Positions 24,922-33,994 of a stretch of 48,605 nucleotides of DNA are shown one piece after another (the first letter of the stretch is position 1; every line of letters starts with the position of its first letter). The stretch comes from Hoeflea sp. (GTDB taxonomy: Bacteria; Pseudomonadota; Alphaproteobacteria; Rhizobiales; Rhizobiaceae). Position numbers and translations under genes: made by a program. A model generated the notes under the pieces. It was not told where the DNA came from and did no database searches. It saw only the letters and a list, made by a program, of their open reading frames with translations. The DNA lies in assembly GCF_014359905.1 (NCBI RefSeq), contig NZ_JACIYP010000034.1:1-48605 (forward strand). The letters are read 5' to 3'.

Positions 24922-26121
24922 TCAGCCGGCCACCCGGTCGGCGTGGCGCATCAGCCTGGAGAACACGAGCGGGATAGCAACAAAGACCGGGAGCGCAAGA
25001 TAGATCGGCGCGAAACCGGTATGCTCGGCGACGAAGCCGATCACCGATGGTGCGAAGAGAAGGCCCGAATAGCCCATGAAGGTGACGACCGAGATCGCCA
25101 CTCCCTGAGGCAGGCCGGGCAGGTTGCCCGCGGCCGAAAAGGCAATCGGAACCGTGTTGGCAAGCCCCAGGCCGGCAATCGCAAAGCCAGCCACGGCCCA
25201 TTCCGCCGACGGTGCGAGGCCTGCGGCGCCAAGCCCGATCATCGCCAGTGTGGCCGATAGCCGGAAAGTCCTGACCGCGCCCAAACGGTCGCGGACCAGA
25301 TCGCCGAGAAACCGCATAAGCGCCATGGCAGCGGAGAAAGCGCCGAAGGCAAGTCCCGAGAGCGCCGGGCTGGCCGCCAGTTCCTGGCGCAGATAGAGCG
25401 CCCCCCAATCCAGAACGGCGCCTTCCGGGGTCATCATGATCAGGCAGATAATGCCGGTCAGCCAGACAGTGGCGCCAGCAGTCAGCAAACCGGGCCGGGG
25501 GGAGCTCACCCTGTCTTGCGAGGCATCATCCAGGTGCGCGTGTGGCGGATCAGCAAGCAGGCGCGGCCAGGCCAGCGCAACAGCGACCACGATCATCAGC
25601 GATGCCAGGAGGGCATGAACAAGGACGCCAAAATAGGCGATCAGCAGTCCTCCGAGCGTTGCCCCGGCAACGCCGCCAAGGCTCCAGAATCCGTGACAGG
25701 AGGACATGATGGCCCGGTCGAGGTGTTTTTCCACTTCGACGGCGTTGGCATTCATGGCGACATCCATTCCGCCGATCATGCCGCCGAACAGGAACAGCGC
25801 AATTGCTGCCGTCCAGATCGACGGCGCAAGCGTGACCAGCGGCAGGCTGGTGATTGCCATCGCCGCAAGCCACAGCACCGGCATGCGCGATCCGCGTCTG
25901 GAAATCACCAGACCGACCAGCGGCATGGCGCAGAGCGATCCGATGCCGAAACACATGATCATCAGGCCCAGAGCGCTTTCATCAAGGTCGAGCCGCAGCG
26001 CAAATTCGGGGATCTTCGGCGCCCAGCTGCCAACCAGAAAGCCATTGGCGAGAAACATCAGGGAGACGGCGACGCGTTCGGGGGACAGGAACGGGCGCGC
26101 AGCAAGACTCGAAGCCGACAT
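24922..26121 (-). CDS. MFS transporter (YbjJ-like)
   Basis: This 399-residue protein has about 12 membrane segments. The N-terminus ERVAVSLMFLANGFLVGSWAPKIPEF and the segment MDVAMNANAVEVEK match the YbjJ-like branch of the major facilitator superfamily, whose substrates are poorly known. It is convergent with hyi (5 bases between the stop codons) and divergent from the desaturase. A LacI-type palindrome lies just before its start, so a sugar-responsive repressor elsewhere may control it. Confidence 0.88.
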   Translation of the reverse strand: MSASSLAARPFLSPERVAVSLMFLANGFLVGSWAPKIPEFALRLDLDESALGLMIMCFGIGSLCAMPLVGLVISRRGSRMPVLWLAAMAITSLPLVTLAPSIWTAAIALFLFGGMIGGMDVAMNANAVEVEKHLDRAIMSSCHGFWSLGGVAGATLGGLLIAYFGVLVHALLASLMIVVAVALAWPRLLADPPHAHLDDASQDRVSSPRPGLLTAGATVWLTGIICLIMMTPEGAVLDWGALYLRQELAASPALSGLAFGAFSAAMALMRFLGDLVRDRLGAVRTFRLSATLAMIGLGAAGLAPSAEWAVAGFAIAGLGLANTVPIAFSAAGNLPGLPQGVAISVVTFMGYSGLLFAPSVIGFVAEHTGFAPIYLALPVFVAIPLVFSRLMRHADRVAG

Positions 26122-26133
26122 GGTGATTCCGCG

Positions 26134-26147
26134 TTTAATCGATTGAA
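26134..26147 (-). promoter_or_regulatory. LacI-type operator-like palindrome
   Basis: TTTAATC-GATTGAA is a 14-base palindrome with a CG centre and one mismatch, 13 bases upstream of the MFS start codon. The AATCGATT core is typical of LacI-family operators in alphaproteobacteria. No LacI gene is in the window. Confidence 0.45.
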
Positions 26148-26190
26148 AAAATGGATACAGACATTCCCGCCGAGGGTAAATCGCCCGGCG

Positions 26191-26227
26191 CTTCACGTTC
26201 GCAGTGACGATGTGACACATCGTGAAG
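26191..26227. promoter_or_regulatory. Nested palindromes in the MFS/desaturase divergent region
   Basis: A perfect 8+1+8 palindrome has arms ACGATGTG (26207-26214) and CACATCGT (26216-26223). An overlapping longer-range pair is CTTCACG (26191-26197) with CGTGAAG (26221-26227). It lies 70-100 bases from the MFS start and about 125 bases from the desaturase start. A dimeric regulator site is likely; its regulator is unknown. Confidence 0.55.
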
Positions 26228-26350
26228 TGGTTAGGCCAGACAGAAAAAGATGCCGTTTTGCACATTAACGTGTTAGGTGCGGGCATCCTTAAGCAAAAGG
26301 CGAGGCCATGGGCCGCGCCTGACACCACCAAAAGTTCGGGAGAAGCACGC

Positions 26351-27373
26351 ATGACGACAGGATCGGCGCGGGAATGGGTGCGGCGTTTGCAGCCTTACAG
26401 GCTGCCCAGCAATCGACGCAGCGCGTTTGAGACAGTTCTGACGTTCGGGCTTCTGGTCTCCTTCTGGGTCCTGATGTGGTTCGCGCTTTCCTACAGCATC
26501 ATCCTGACATTGCTGCTGTCCATCCCGGCTGCGCTGATGATGGTGCGGCTGTTCATCATCCAGCATGATTGCGGCCACCAGTCGATGTTCACGACGGCCA
26601 AGTGGAATGACCGGGTCGGCCGTGCGCTTGGCGTGCTGACACTGACACCCTATGACTACTGGCGGCGCTCGCATGCGATCCATCACGCCGGATCGGGAAA
26701 TCTCGACCGGCGCGGGGTCGGCGACATCGATACGATGACGGTGGAGGAATATCTGGCGTTGTCACGGATCGGCCGGCTCAAATACCGGCTCTACCGTCAC
26801 CCGCTGGTGATGTTTGGCATCGGGCCGGCCTTCATCTTCATGCTGCAGCACCGGTTGCCGGTCTCGGCCCTGAAAGACGGGGTCATGTCCTGGACCAGTG
26901 TGATGGTGACAAACCTCGCGATCGCCGCGATGTGGATCGCGCTGGGCATGCTGGTCGGCTTCAAGGCGTTCCTGATCATTCACCTGCCGATCATGCTGAT
27001 CGGTGCATCGGTTGGCGTGTGGATGTTTTATGTCCAGCACCAGTTCAACCCGACCCATTGGGACCACGCGCCTGAATGGGAGCGCGAACAAGCCGCCCTC
27101 CACGGCAGCTCGTATTACGATCTGCCCCGGCCGCTGATGTGGGTGACCGGCAATATCGGCATTCACCATGTGCACCATCTTTCCAGCCGGATCCCGTTTT
27201 ACCGGCTGCCGCAGGTTCTCAGGGATTTCCCGGAGCTTGGCCAGATCGGCCGGCTGACACTGTGGGAAAGCTTCAAGTGCGTTCCGCTTGCCCTTTGGGA
27301 TGAGGATCGCCGGCGGCTGGTGCCTTTCCGCGCAGTCCGCGGCCGGACGGCAGGAGCGGCCGCGGCCGCTTGA
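26351..27373 (+). CDS. Membrane fatty-acid desaturase
   Basis: This 340-residue integral membrane di-iron enzyme introduces a double bond into membrane acyl chains. All three histidine boxes are present: HDCGH (72-76), HAIHH (108-112) and HHVHH near residue 272, with paired membrane segments between. The HHAGSGNLDRRGVGDIDTMT stretch resembles DesA-type omega-6/delta-12 desaturases. The start at 26351 follows GGGAGAAG; an open frame from 26222 crosses the upstream regulatory region and is less likely. The C-terminus is an Ala-rich tail. A cold-shock gene follows, which fits a membrane-fluidity role. Confidence 0.9.
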   Translation: MTTGSAREWVRRLQPYRLPSNRRSAFETVLTFGLLVSFWVLMWFALSYSIILTLLLSIPAALMMVRLFIIQHDCGHQSMFTTAKWNDRVGRALGVLTLTPYDYWRRSHAIHHAGSGNLDRRGVGDIDTMTVEEYLALSRIGRLKYRLYRHPLVMFGIGPAFIFMLQHRLPVSALKDGVMSWTSVMVTNLAIAAMWIALGMLVGFKAFLIIHLPIMLIGASVGVWMFYVQHQFNPTHWDHAPEWEREQAALHGSSYYDLPRPLMWVTGNIGIHHVHHLSSRIPFYRLPQVLRDFPELGQIGRLTLWESFKCVPLALWDEDRRRLVPFRAVRGRTAGAAAAA

Positions 27374-27462
27374 CCGGGGTTTCGTCATGCAGGTCGTGAT
27401 GGGGTGCGCAGGCCTCGCGGGTATGCCCGCGCGGCTGTGTTTTTGCCTGCTATCGCTTTTGC

Positions 27463-27491
27463 TTGTGCATACGGAAAAAACAGTGTACAGA
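27463..27491 (+). promoter_or_regulatory. Probable promoter of the cold-shock gene
   Basis: TTGTGC (27463-27468) and TACAGA (27486-27491) are separated by 17 bases. This would give a leader of about 150 bases before the cold-shock start, the long 5' untranslated region typical of csp genes. The leader holds a hairpin at 27585-27613 with AGCGCT repeated on both sides of TTAAAG. Confidence 0.5.
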
Positions 27492-27649
27492 TGAGCCATC
27501 GATTTTTGACCGGACGACTTGGTTGCTCACCGCTAGAGGCGGAGACAGACTAAACACTTCACTTAAATTCGATGACGAACGCCTGCGCCGAGCGCTTTAA
27601 AGAGCGCTTGCGCCGGAAAATGCATTCATGGACATAAAGGACTCCCCCC

Positions 27650-27859
27650 ATGAAAACCGGTACTGTCAAATTCTATAACGACCAAAAGGGCTTCGGCTTC
27701 ATCGCACCTGACGACGGCAGCAAGGACGTGTTCGTACACGCGACTGCTCTTGAGCGCGCTGGCATGCGCGGTCTGGCCGAAGGCCAGAAGGTGTCGTTCG
27801 ACACCGCTGAAGACCGTCGCACCGGCAAGACTGCCGTTTCGACCATCCAGGCTGACTGA
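27650..27859 (+). CDS. cspA: Cold-shock protein (CspA family)
   Basis: This 69-residue single cold-shock domain protein binds single-stranded RNA or DNA. The RNP1 motif is [10 protein letters not shown] and RNP2 is VFVHATAL. The N-terminus [12 protein letters not shown] is typical of alphaproteobacterial CspA proteins. GGACTCCCCCC precedes the ATG, with AAGGA as the likely ribosome-binding site. A long leader and a strong terminator frame it as a single-gene transcript. Whether it is cold-induced or constitutive cannot be read from the sequence. Confidence 0.95.
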   Translation: MKTGTVKFYNDQKGFGFIAPDDGSKDVFVHATALERAGMRGLAEGQKVSFDTAEDRRTGKTAVSTIQAD

Positions 27860-27910
27860 AAAGTCCAACCTGAGACCGGCTGGCTAGGCTGGTCTCTCTA
27901 ATTTGATTGC

Positions 27911-27942
27911 GCCCGGGAGCTTCGGCTTCCGGGCGTTTTCTT
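27911..27942 (+). terminator. Intrinsic terminator of the cold-shock gene
   Basis: Arms GCCCGGGAG (27911-27919) and CTTCCGGGC (27926-27934) form a 9-pair stem with one G-U pair and a CTTCGG loop, followed by GTTTTCTT. A weaker hairpin, GAGACC/GGTCTC, lies just before it at about 27872-27897. Confidence 0.85.
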
Positions 27943-28000
27943 GTGTCCTGATGGCGCCGCCGAGCAGTTCAGCCGCCTGCTCGAGGGCCGGGCGCAAACG

Positions 28001-28029
28001 CAAAAAGCCGGTCCGCGACGGACCGGCCT
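28001..28029 (-). terminator. Intrinsic terminator of rpmF
   Basis: On the minus strand GCCGGTCCG (28019-28027 read in reverse) and its complement CGGACCGGC close a 3-base loop and run into TTTTTG. It lies 26 bases after the rpmF stop. Confidence 0.88.
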
Positions 28030-28054
28030 TCAAACGTCGACAAGCCTGAAAGGC

Positions 28055-28240
28055 TTATGCGGATTCCTTGGGGGTCAGGACCTGGCGGCCGCGATACATG
28101 CCTGTCTTCAGGTCGATGTGGTGCGGACGGCGCAGTTCGCCGGAATTCTTGTCCTCGACATAGGTCGGGGCCTTGAGGGCGTCGGCGGAGCGGCGCATGC
28201 CGCGCTTGGACGGGGAGGTTTTACGCTTCGGAACAGCCAT
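28055..28240 (-). CDS. rpmF: Ribosomal protein bL32
   Basis: This 61-residue protein is the large-subunit protein bL32. The N-terminus [20 protein letters not shown] is diagnostic, and the rest is of the alphaproteobacterial type without the zinc-binding cysteines of some homologues. GGAG lies 6 bases upstream of the start at 28240. A clean terminator follows. Proximity to mtgA and the prenyl synthase is common in Rhizobiales. Confidence 0.97.
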
Positions 28241-28419
28241 GACGAACTCCAGTTCAACATTTAGACATGATCAACGGCCGACCCAGGGGCCGAAACTGAC
28301 GCATGCCGATTTCGGAAATTTGACGGGCTTATACATGGCTCTTGCGGGTTTGACCAGCGTTGGCCCGCATTTTTTTGCCACCGGAAACCCGGTTGGGCTC
28401 TGCCGCGCCCGGCAATCCA

Positions 28420-29067
28420 TCAGGCCTCGTCTTCCTCGACGACCCAGGCTTCGGCGCGGCCGGCCGCTTCCCACTCGCGCCAGGCCGGCAGGTCTTTCAT
28501 CCGGGTCATGTAGGCGGTCACATCCGGGCGGGTCTCGAAGGCATAGACGTCGAGGCGATTGACCACCGGTGCAAACATGGCGTCGGCGATCGAAAACCCT
28601 CCAAGCAGGAACGGTCCGCCATGCTGGTCCAGGCATTCGCTCCACAGGGACTGGATGCGGGCGACGTCGGCGACAATCGCGGGCGTCAGGGTGATTGGCC
28701 GGCGTGTGCGCCGCATGTTCATCGGGCATGCTGACCTGAGCGCGTGAAATGACGCGACCATCTCTGACCCCATTGCCATGGCCTTGCTGCGCAAGATCGG
28801 CTGCTGCGGCCACAGGCCCGAACCCGGATGCTTGCGGGCGACATGATCGAGGATCGCCAGCGATTCCCAGATGGTGACGCCATCGTCGACCAGGACCGGC
28901 ACCTTGCCGGTCGGCGAGAACGCCTTGAACGCTGCGTTGCCTTGGGCCATGTCGAAGGGGACAAGTCTTTCCTCGAACGCAATGCCGGTCACGCGCATGC
29001 CGATCCAGGGCCGGAACGACCAGGACGAATAGTTCTTGTTGCCAATGTAAAGGACCGGGCCGGCCAT
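28420..29067 (-). CDS. Glutathione S-transferase family protein
   Basis: This 215-residue protein has a thioredoxin-like N-terminal domain (about 1-80) and an all-helical C-terminal domain. The likely catalytic serine is in NKNYSSWSFRPW, and the glutathione-contacting segment is PTGKVPVLVDDG...IWESLAI. It probably conjugates or reduces small electrophiles in the cytoplasm; the subclass is uncertain. The C-terminus is acidic (EEDEA). AGAGG lies about 8 bases before the ATG. Confidence 0.9.
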   Translation of the reverse strand: MAGPVLYIGNKNYSSWSFRPWIGMRVTGIAFEERLVPFDMAQGNAAFKAFSPTGKVPVLVDDGVTIWESLAILDHVARKHPGSGLWPQQPILRSKAMAMGSEMVASFHALRSACPMNMRRTRRPITLTPAIVADVARIQSLWSECLDQHGGPFLLGGFSIADAMFAPVVNRLDVYAFETRPDVTAYMTRMKDLPAWREWEAAGRAEAWVVEEDEA

Positions 29068-29141
29068 GAGCGCACCTCTCGATTACGGGAGTTCACTCCC
29101 TTGCATGCGCAACCCGGCCGGAAAAGCCAATTCGCTTGAAC

Positions 29142-29945
29142 TCAATCATAAAGACATTTGATATATGCGCCGGACTGGGCGGCTCGTTTTTCTATGACAC
29201 CGGCCAGGCGTGTCATGCCGCGCGAGGGGTTGGCGGCGTTGCGCTCGATCGGGTTGGGCAGGGTGACCGCAAGAAGGGCGGCCTGGCGGGCCGAGAGGTC
29301 GGCGGCGGTCACGCCGAAATAGGCCTGTGCGGCGGCTTCGACGCCATAGATCCCGGGCGCCCATTCGGCGATATTGAGATAGATTTCCATCGTTCGCCGC
29401 TTGGTCCAAAGCATGTCCATCCACAGGGCCAGCGGGATCTCCAGCGCCTTGCGCACCACTGAGCGGGTTGCGGGAAGAAACAGGTTCTTCGCGGTCTGCA
29501 TCGGTATGGTGCTGGCGCCGCGGGTCGCTTCGCCCTCAAGCGCATCGTCGATCACCAGATTGAGCTCCTTCCAGTCGACGCCGGAATGGGCGCAGTACTG
29601 GCCGTCTTCCGACATCATCACCGACTGCACCAGAACCGGGGCAATGGCGTCGAAATCGACCCACTGGCGCTCATAGGCCCGGCCCGACACCATCTCGCCC
29701 AGCATCAGGGTGGAGATGGGACGGATTTGCGGCATCGCATAGAGCGGAATCAGCCCGTAGGGCAGGCCCACCGCCAGGACGACGATGAGGAGGGCCCATG
29801 TCAGAGCGCGCCGCAAGGGCGACCGGCGGCGGGGCGGCCGGCTCGAACTTTGCCCTGAACCCGAGGTCTTGCTGGTACTCTGTCTGGCCACCTGGCTTTC
29901 CCTGACTGAAAGACGCCGCGCGTGGCCATCTTCCCCACTGTCCAT
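29142..29945 (-). CDS. mtgA: Monofunctional peptidoglycan glycosyltransferase
   Basis: This protein of up to 267 residues is a GT51 enzyme that polymerises lipid II into glycan strands at the inner membrane. A positively charged N-terminal tail is followed by one membrane anchor ([19 protein letters not shown]). The catalytic motif 1 is seen as [14 protein letters not shown] (first Glu), [15 protein letters not shown] is motif 2/3, and the second Glu is in [16 protein letters not shown]. The start is unsure: ATG at 29945 has a poor ribosome-binding site, while GTG at 29891 has AGGGAAAG upstream and would shorten the tail by 18 residues. Confidence 0.93.
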   Translation of the reverse strand: MDSGEDGHARRLSVRESQVARQSTSKTSGSGQSSSRPPRRRSPLRRALTWALLIVVLAVGLPYGLIPLYAMPQIRPISTLMLGEMVSGRAYERQWVDFDAIAPVLVQSVMMSEDGQYCAHSGVDWKELNLVIDDALEGEATRGASTIPMQTAKNLFLPATRSVVRKALEIPLALWMDMLWTKRRTMEIYLNIAEWAPGIYGVEAAAQAYFGVTAADLSARQAALLAVTLPNPIERNAANPSRGMTRLAGVIEKRAAQSGAYIKCLYD

Positions 29946-30073
29946 AACCAGCTTGGGCGCCTATTGCCAGTCCCCCGGCTCCGCCCACCGGAGCTGGATG
30001 CCCACGCCAGGGGTCCTTAGGGCCGGACAAACAAAGCGTTGCCGCGCGCGCCTCGGCATGGCAAGGAACCGCA

Positions 30074-30991
30074 ATGGACCGGTTATACCAAGAGAGCTTC
30101 GCCGCGCGGCTTGATGCAGCGGCCCAGAACGTGGCGGCGCTGCTTTCGGCGCTCCTGTCGAACACTCCGCTTGAGGGCGAGATCGCACGCCCCGAACCCC
30201 TGATGTCGGCAATGCGCTCCGGCGTTCTCAACGGAGGCAAGCGGTTGCGCCCGTTTCTGGTGCTGGAGACTGCGCGGCTCCTGGGGGGCCCTGAGCATGC
30301 GGCGTTGCGGGTTGCCGCGGCGCTGGAGTGCATTCACTGCTATTCGCTGATTCACGATGATCTTCCGGCGATGGATGATGACGACCTCAGGCGCGGCCAG
30401 CCGACGGTCCATATCGCCTTTGACGAGGCGACAGCAATCCTGGCAGGCGACGCGCTTCTGACCCTGGCCTTTGACATTCTTTCCGCGCCCGAGACCGACC
30501 TGCCGGATCCTGCCAAACTGGCACTGATCAACCAGCTTGCGCGGGCATCGGGCATCGGCGGCATGGTCGGAGGTCAGGCGCTTGACCTTTTTGCCGAGCG
30601 GGTGACGCCCGACGAGGCCGGGATCGTTCGGCTTCAGGCGATGAAGACCGGTGCGCTGTTGCGTTACGCGTGTGCGGCAGGCGCCATCGTCGCTGGCGCC
30701 GATACCCAGACCCTGGCGCGGATGACCAGATTTGGCGAGATCATCGGCCTTGCCTTCCAACTGGCGGACGATCTGCTCGATGTGACCTCGGATGCCGCCA
30801 CCCTTGGGAAAGCCGCAGGCAAGGACGCCGGGCGCGGCAAGGCCACATTGGTGTCGCTTCAGGGCGTCGATGCCGCGCGGCGCAGGCTCGATGGCCTGGT
30901 CGAGGAAGCAGCGCTGCTGCTTGAACCGTTTGGGGCAGGGGCCGGCACCCTGATTGAAGCCGCCGGGTTCATTGCCAGCCGCGACCGGTAA
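30074..30991 (+). CDS. ispA: Farnesyl-diphosphate synthase-type prenyltransferase
   Basis: This 305-residue enzyme condenses isopentenyl and allylic diphosphates to make farnesyl diphosphate or a similar chain. The first aspartate-rich motif is DDLPAMDDDDLRRG with CYSLIH before it, and the second is DDLLD (after GLAFQLA). NGGKRLRPFLV is the substrate-binding segment. AAGGAACC precedes the ATG. It is divergent from mtgA. Together with ispG at 36026-37267 it supplies isoprenoid precursors. Chain length cannot be fixed by eye. Confidence 0.92.
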   Translation: MDRLYQESFAARLDAAAQNVAALLSALLSNTPLEGEIARPEPLMSAMRSGVLNGGKRLRPFLVLETARLLGGPEHAALRVAAALECIHCYSLIHDDLPAMDDDDLRRGQPTVHIAFDEATAILAGDALLTLAFDILSAPETDLPDPAKLALINQLARASGIGGMVGGQALDLFAERVTPDEAGIVRLQAMKTGALLRYACAAGAIVAGADTQTLARMTRFGEIIGLAFQLADDLLDVTSDAATLGKAAGKDAGRGKATLVSLQGVDAARRRLDGLVEEAALLLEPFGAGAGTLIEAAGFIASRDR

Positions 30992-31110
30992 GCTCCAGCT
31001 TCGCCTGAGCCGAGATTTTGATGGTGTGAAGTGTCCCGGAAAGGCCCTTTTTATACAGGTTTATTAACCAACTGGCGGCATTATCCCGGAAAACAGGTGC
31101 TGCCAGAAAC

Positions 31111-33627
31111 ATGACCGAGATATGCAAAGATCAGGCTGAAACCGCGGTTGCACGTCGATCGATCATGGCGCTGCGCATCGGCTATATCGTCTCGCTGGCG
31201 GCGATCGCCACCGTCTGCGCGTTCTTTTTCATGGAACAGAACGAGCGCAACAGATCCATCCAGCAGATTGGCGAATTGTCGGAACGCATCGCGGACGTTG
31301 ACGCTGCCATGCGCGCCATTTCTGAGCGCAGCCAGAGACTGGCCGAGACCTATGCCGCGTATCAGGCCTATCTCGATCCGAGACTTGCCACTGCAACGCT
31401 TGCAGACAAACAGAAAATCCGCGAGGCGATGCCTGTTGATCCGGATATCATTTCAGCGCTGTCAAGCTTGCGGTTCCGGTTCGAACGGACGCGCTGGAAG
31501 ATCGCGCATCTGAGGAAAGAGTGGAATCTGGCGCCGGCAGCCCTGATCCGGTCGATCCAGTCCACATCTCGCTACATGACCAATGCGGATCCGTTCTTGT
31601 ATCATATGCAGATGGTTGGCGCTGAACGTCTGGACACTGCGCGAACCAAAAAGGATCTCTATTGGGCCAGCCGCGAGATCAATGCGCTTTACGAGGAAGT
31701 GATCCAGCCTTCAAACCTGCATGTGAATGAAAAATTCCGGGACTACCTGGCCAATCTCTCGCTCGTTCAAGGCGCGCTGCTGCAGCGGTATCTTCTGGCG
31801 ACCATGGGGCTGTTGCTGGTGCTGGGCCTCGGTGTGTTCGTGCCGATCGACATCATCATCCGGCAGATGATCCAGCGGCTGCAGGGCAAGACCCGCGAGC
31901 TTGATCTGGCGCTGACCAAGGCGCAGATGGGAGATCGTGCAAAATCCGAGTTCCTGGCCACCATGAGCCACGAAATCCGCACCCCGATGAACGGCGTCCT
32001 GGGGATGGCCGAACTTCTGACCCGGACCGACCTCGACACGCGGCAGCGCACGTTCACCGACGTGATTCTCAAATCGGGCAATGCGCTGCTGGAAATCATC
32101 AACGACATTCTCGACTTCTCGAAGATTGATGCCGGTCAGCTGGTGCTGAGCCCGAAACCGTTCAATCTTGTCGACACCACCGAGGATGTGGCGACGCTGA
32201 TGTCGTCGCGGGTTGTGGAGAAGGACATCGAACTGGTCGTCCGCATCGCTCCGGGTCTGCCGGACAAGCTGATCGGCGATCCCGGCCGTCTGAGGCAGAT
32301 CCTGACCAATCTCGTCGGCAATGCGGTCAAGTTCACCGAGCAAGGCCATGTCATGGTCGAGATCAACTGGCGCAAGCTCGACACAGGCGATCAGCCCGGG
32401 CGGCTGGCGATCTCGGTTGCGGTGCGCGATACGGGCATTGGGATCCCGCCTGAAAAACTCGACACGATTTTTGACAAGTTCAGCCAGGTGGACGGCTCCT
32501 CCACCCGGAAACATGAAGGCACCGGCCTGGGTCTCGCCATCGCCACCCGGCTGGTGGAGCTGATGGGTGGCAAGATCGAGGTCGAAAGCGAGGTCGGTGT
32601 CGGCTCGTGCTTCAGCTTCACCATCGAGATGGATGTGCATGGGGAGCCGGTTGCGGAAAAGGATCCGTCAGCCAACCTGCCCGGCCGCCGGGTCCTGGTC
32701 ATCGACGACAATGCGATCAACCGCATGATCCTGACCGATCAGATCCGTGACTGGGGTTTTGACTGTGTCGCGGTGGAAGGCGGGGAAATCGGCCTTGAGC
32801 TGTTGCGGCATGCCCGTTCAAACCTCGGTATAGGCATTGATCTTGTGGTCCTCGATTTCCAGATGCCCGGAATGACAGGCGCTGAAGTGGCCCGGGAGAT
32901 CCGTTCCGACCCGTTGATCGCTGATACCCCGATCCTGATCCTGTCGTCCGTCGATCAGGCCGATCAGCTTCAGGCGCTTAATGACCTCGAAATCTTCGCT
33001 CAACTGACCAAGCCGGTTCGCACCGCGCAACTGCGCAAGACCGTGCAGTCGGCGCTGAACCAGCCGCATGCGGCCATTGTCCTGCCTGCGCAAAAGCGGG
33101 CGCCTGGTTCCCCCCAGGGGGATGTGAATTCGACCCCGTCCATTGCCGCGCCTGATGAGGCCCCGAGTGTACCTGATGTCGAGGCTTCCTATGGTCCTGT
33201 GGAGCGGGTCGAGCCTTTTGTGCTGGTGGCTGAAGACAACCAGATCAACCAGATCGTCTTTCAGCAGACACTCGATGGCATGGGGTATGAGCACAGTCTT
33301 GCCGTGAACGGACGCGAAGCCGTGCGCCTGTGGGCAGCGCTGCGGCCTACGCTGGTGCTGATGGACGTGTCGATGCCGGAACTCAACGGTCTGGAAGCGA
33401 CGGCGGAGATTCGGGCGATCGAAGCCCGCGAGGGGCTCTCGCCGACACCGATCATCGCGGTCACCGCCCATTCCCTGAAAGGCGACGAAGACCGCTGCCT
33501 TGCAGCGGGCATGGATGACTATCTGTCCAAGCCGATCTCGCCCGAAAAACTCGGTGCGATGATTGACCGCTGGCTGCCCGAGACCTCACCAAAAGGCGGC
33601 CATCGCCTGATGCAGACGGGGTCGTAG
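31111..33627 (+). CDS. Hybrid sensor histidine kinase with two receiver domains
   Basis: This 838-residue membrane kinase has TM1 at about 20-41, a sensing region of about 185 residues that I do not recognise, TM2 at about 228-250, HisKA with H287 (MSHEIRTPMNGVLGM), an ATPase domain (VGNAVKF, DTGIGIPPEKL, GTGLGLAI) and two receiver domains. D582 (LVVLDFQMPG) and D752 (LVLMDVSMPE) are the probable phospho-acceptors. No response regulator or phosphotransfer gene adjoins, so it is an orphan that presumably signals to a distant Hpt protein. The ribosome-binding site is weak. Confidence 0.93.
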   Translation: MTEICKDQAETAVARRSIMALRIGYIVSLAAIATVCAFFFMEQNERNRSIQQIGELSERIADVDAAMRAISERSQRLAETYAAYQAYLDPRLATATLADKQKIREAMPVDPDIISALSSLRFRFERTRWKIAHLRKEWNLAPAALIRSIQSTSRYMTNADPFLYHMQMVGAERLDTARTKKDLYWASREINALYEEVIQPSNLHVNEKFRDYLANLSLVQGALLQRYLLATMGLLLVLGLGVFVPIDIIIRQMIQRLQGKTRELDLALTKAQMGDRAKSEFLATMSHEIRTPMNGVLGMAELLTRTDLDTRQRTFTDVILKSGNALLEIINDILDFSKIDAGQLVLSPKPFNLVDTTEDVATLMSSRVVEKDIELVVRIAPGLPDKLIGDPGRLRQILTNLVGNAVKFTEQGHVMVEINWRKLDTGDQPGRLAISVAVRDTGIGIPPEKLDTIFDKFSQVDGSSTRKHEGTGLGLAIATRLVELMGGKIEVESEVGVGSCFSFTIEMDVHGEPVAEKDPSANLPGRRVLVIDDNAINRMILTDQIRDWGFDCVAVEGGEIGLELLRHARSNLGIGIDLVVLDFQMPGMTGAEVAREIRSDPLIADTPILILSSVDQADQLQALNDLEIFAQLTKPVRTAQLRKTVQSALNQPHAAIVLPAQKRAPGSPQGDVNSTPSIAAPDEAPSVPDVEASYGPVERVEPFVLVAEDNQINQIVFQQTLDGMGYEHSLAVNGREAVRLWAALRPTLVLMDVSMPELNGLEATAEIRAIEAREGLSPTPIIAVTAHSLKGDEDRCLAAGMDDYLSKPISPEKLGAMIDRWLPETSPKGGHRLMQTGS

Positions 33628-33994
33628 AGCGCGGCAGCCAACCTGATCTTCAGCGCCTTCGATCACCCGCCGTATCCTGGGACCTGCCGGGGAACAGTTG
33701 ACTTCGTTGAAAGCGGCCGGAAACTCATCCTCGTTATTGCGCCAGTGCCGGTGCGAGGATTGCGACCCCTGGGGTGAAGCGGTTTCGGCAAGGACGCCGA
33801 ACCCGTGTCAGGCCTGCGATACCGCTGAAAAGCAGCGCACTTTGGGGGCACGCCGGGATGGATCAGGGCTTTCACACGCCGGCCGGTGGAGACCTCGGTG
33901 CCGCGGCCGGTTTGGCCGACCGACATCCCCCCAATGCAGTCCCGCTGAAGGCTTGCTTTGTGCGCTTCCGGAACGCTTGAGCGTCAGTGAGAGA
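33628..33994. other. 367-base convergent intergenic region
   Basis: It lies between the ends of the hybrid kinase and the chemoreceptor. No gene is seen. It contains a weak inverted repeat ATCCTCG (33727-33733)/CGAGGAT (33754-33760). No strong terminator with a U-tract is visible. Confidence 0.5.
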
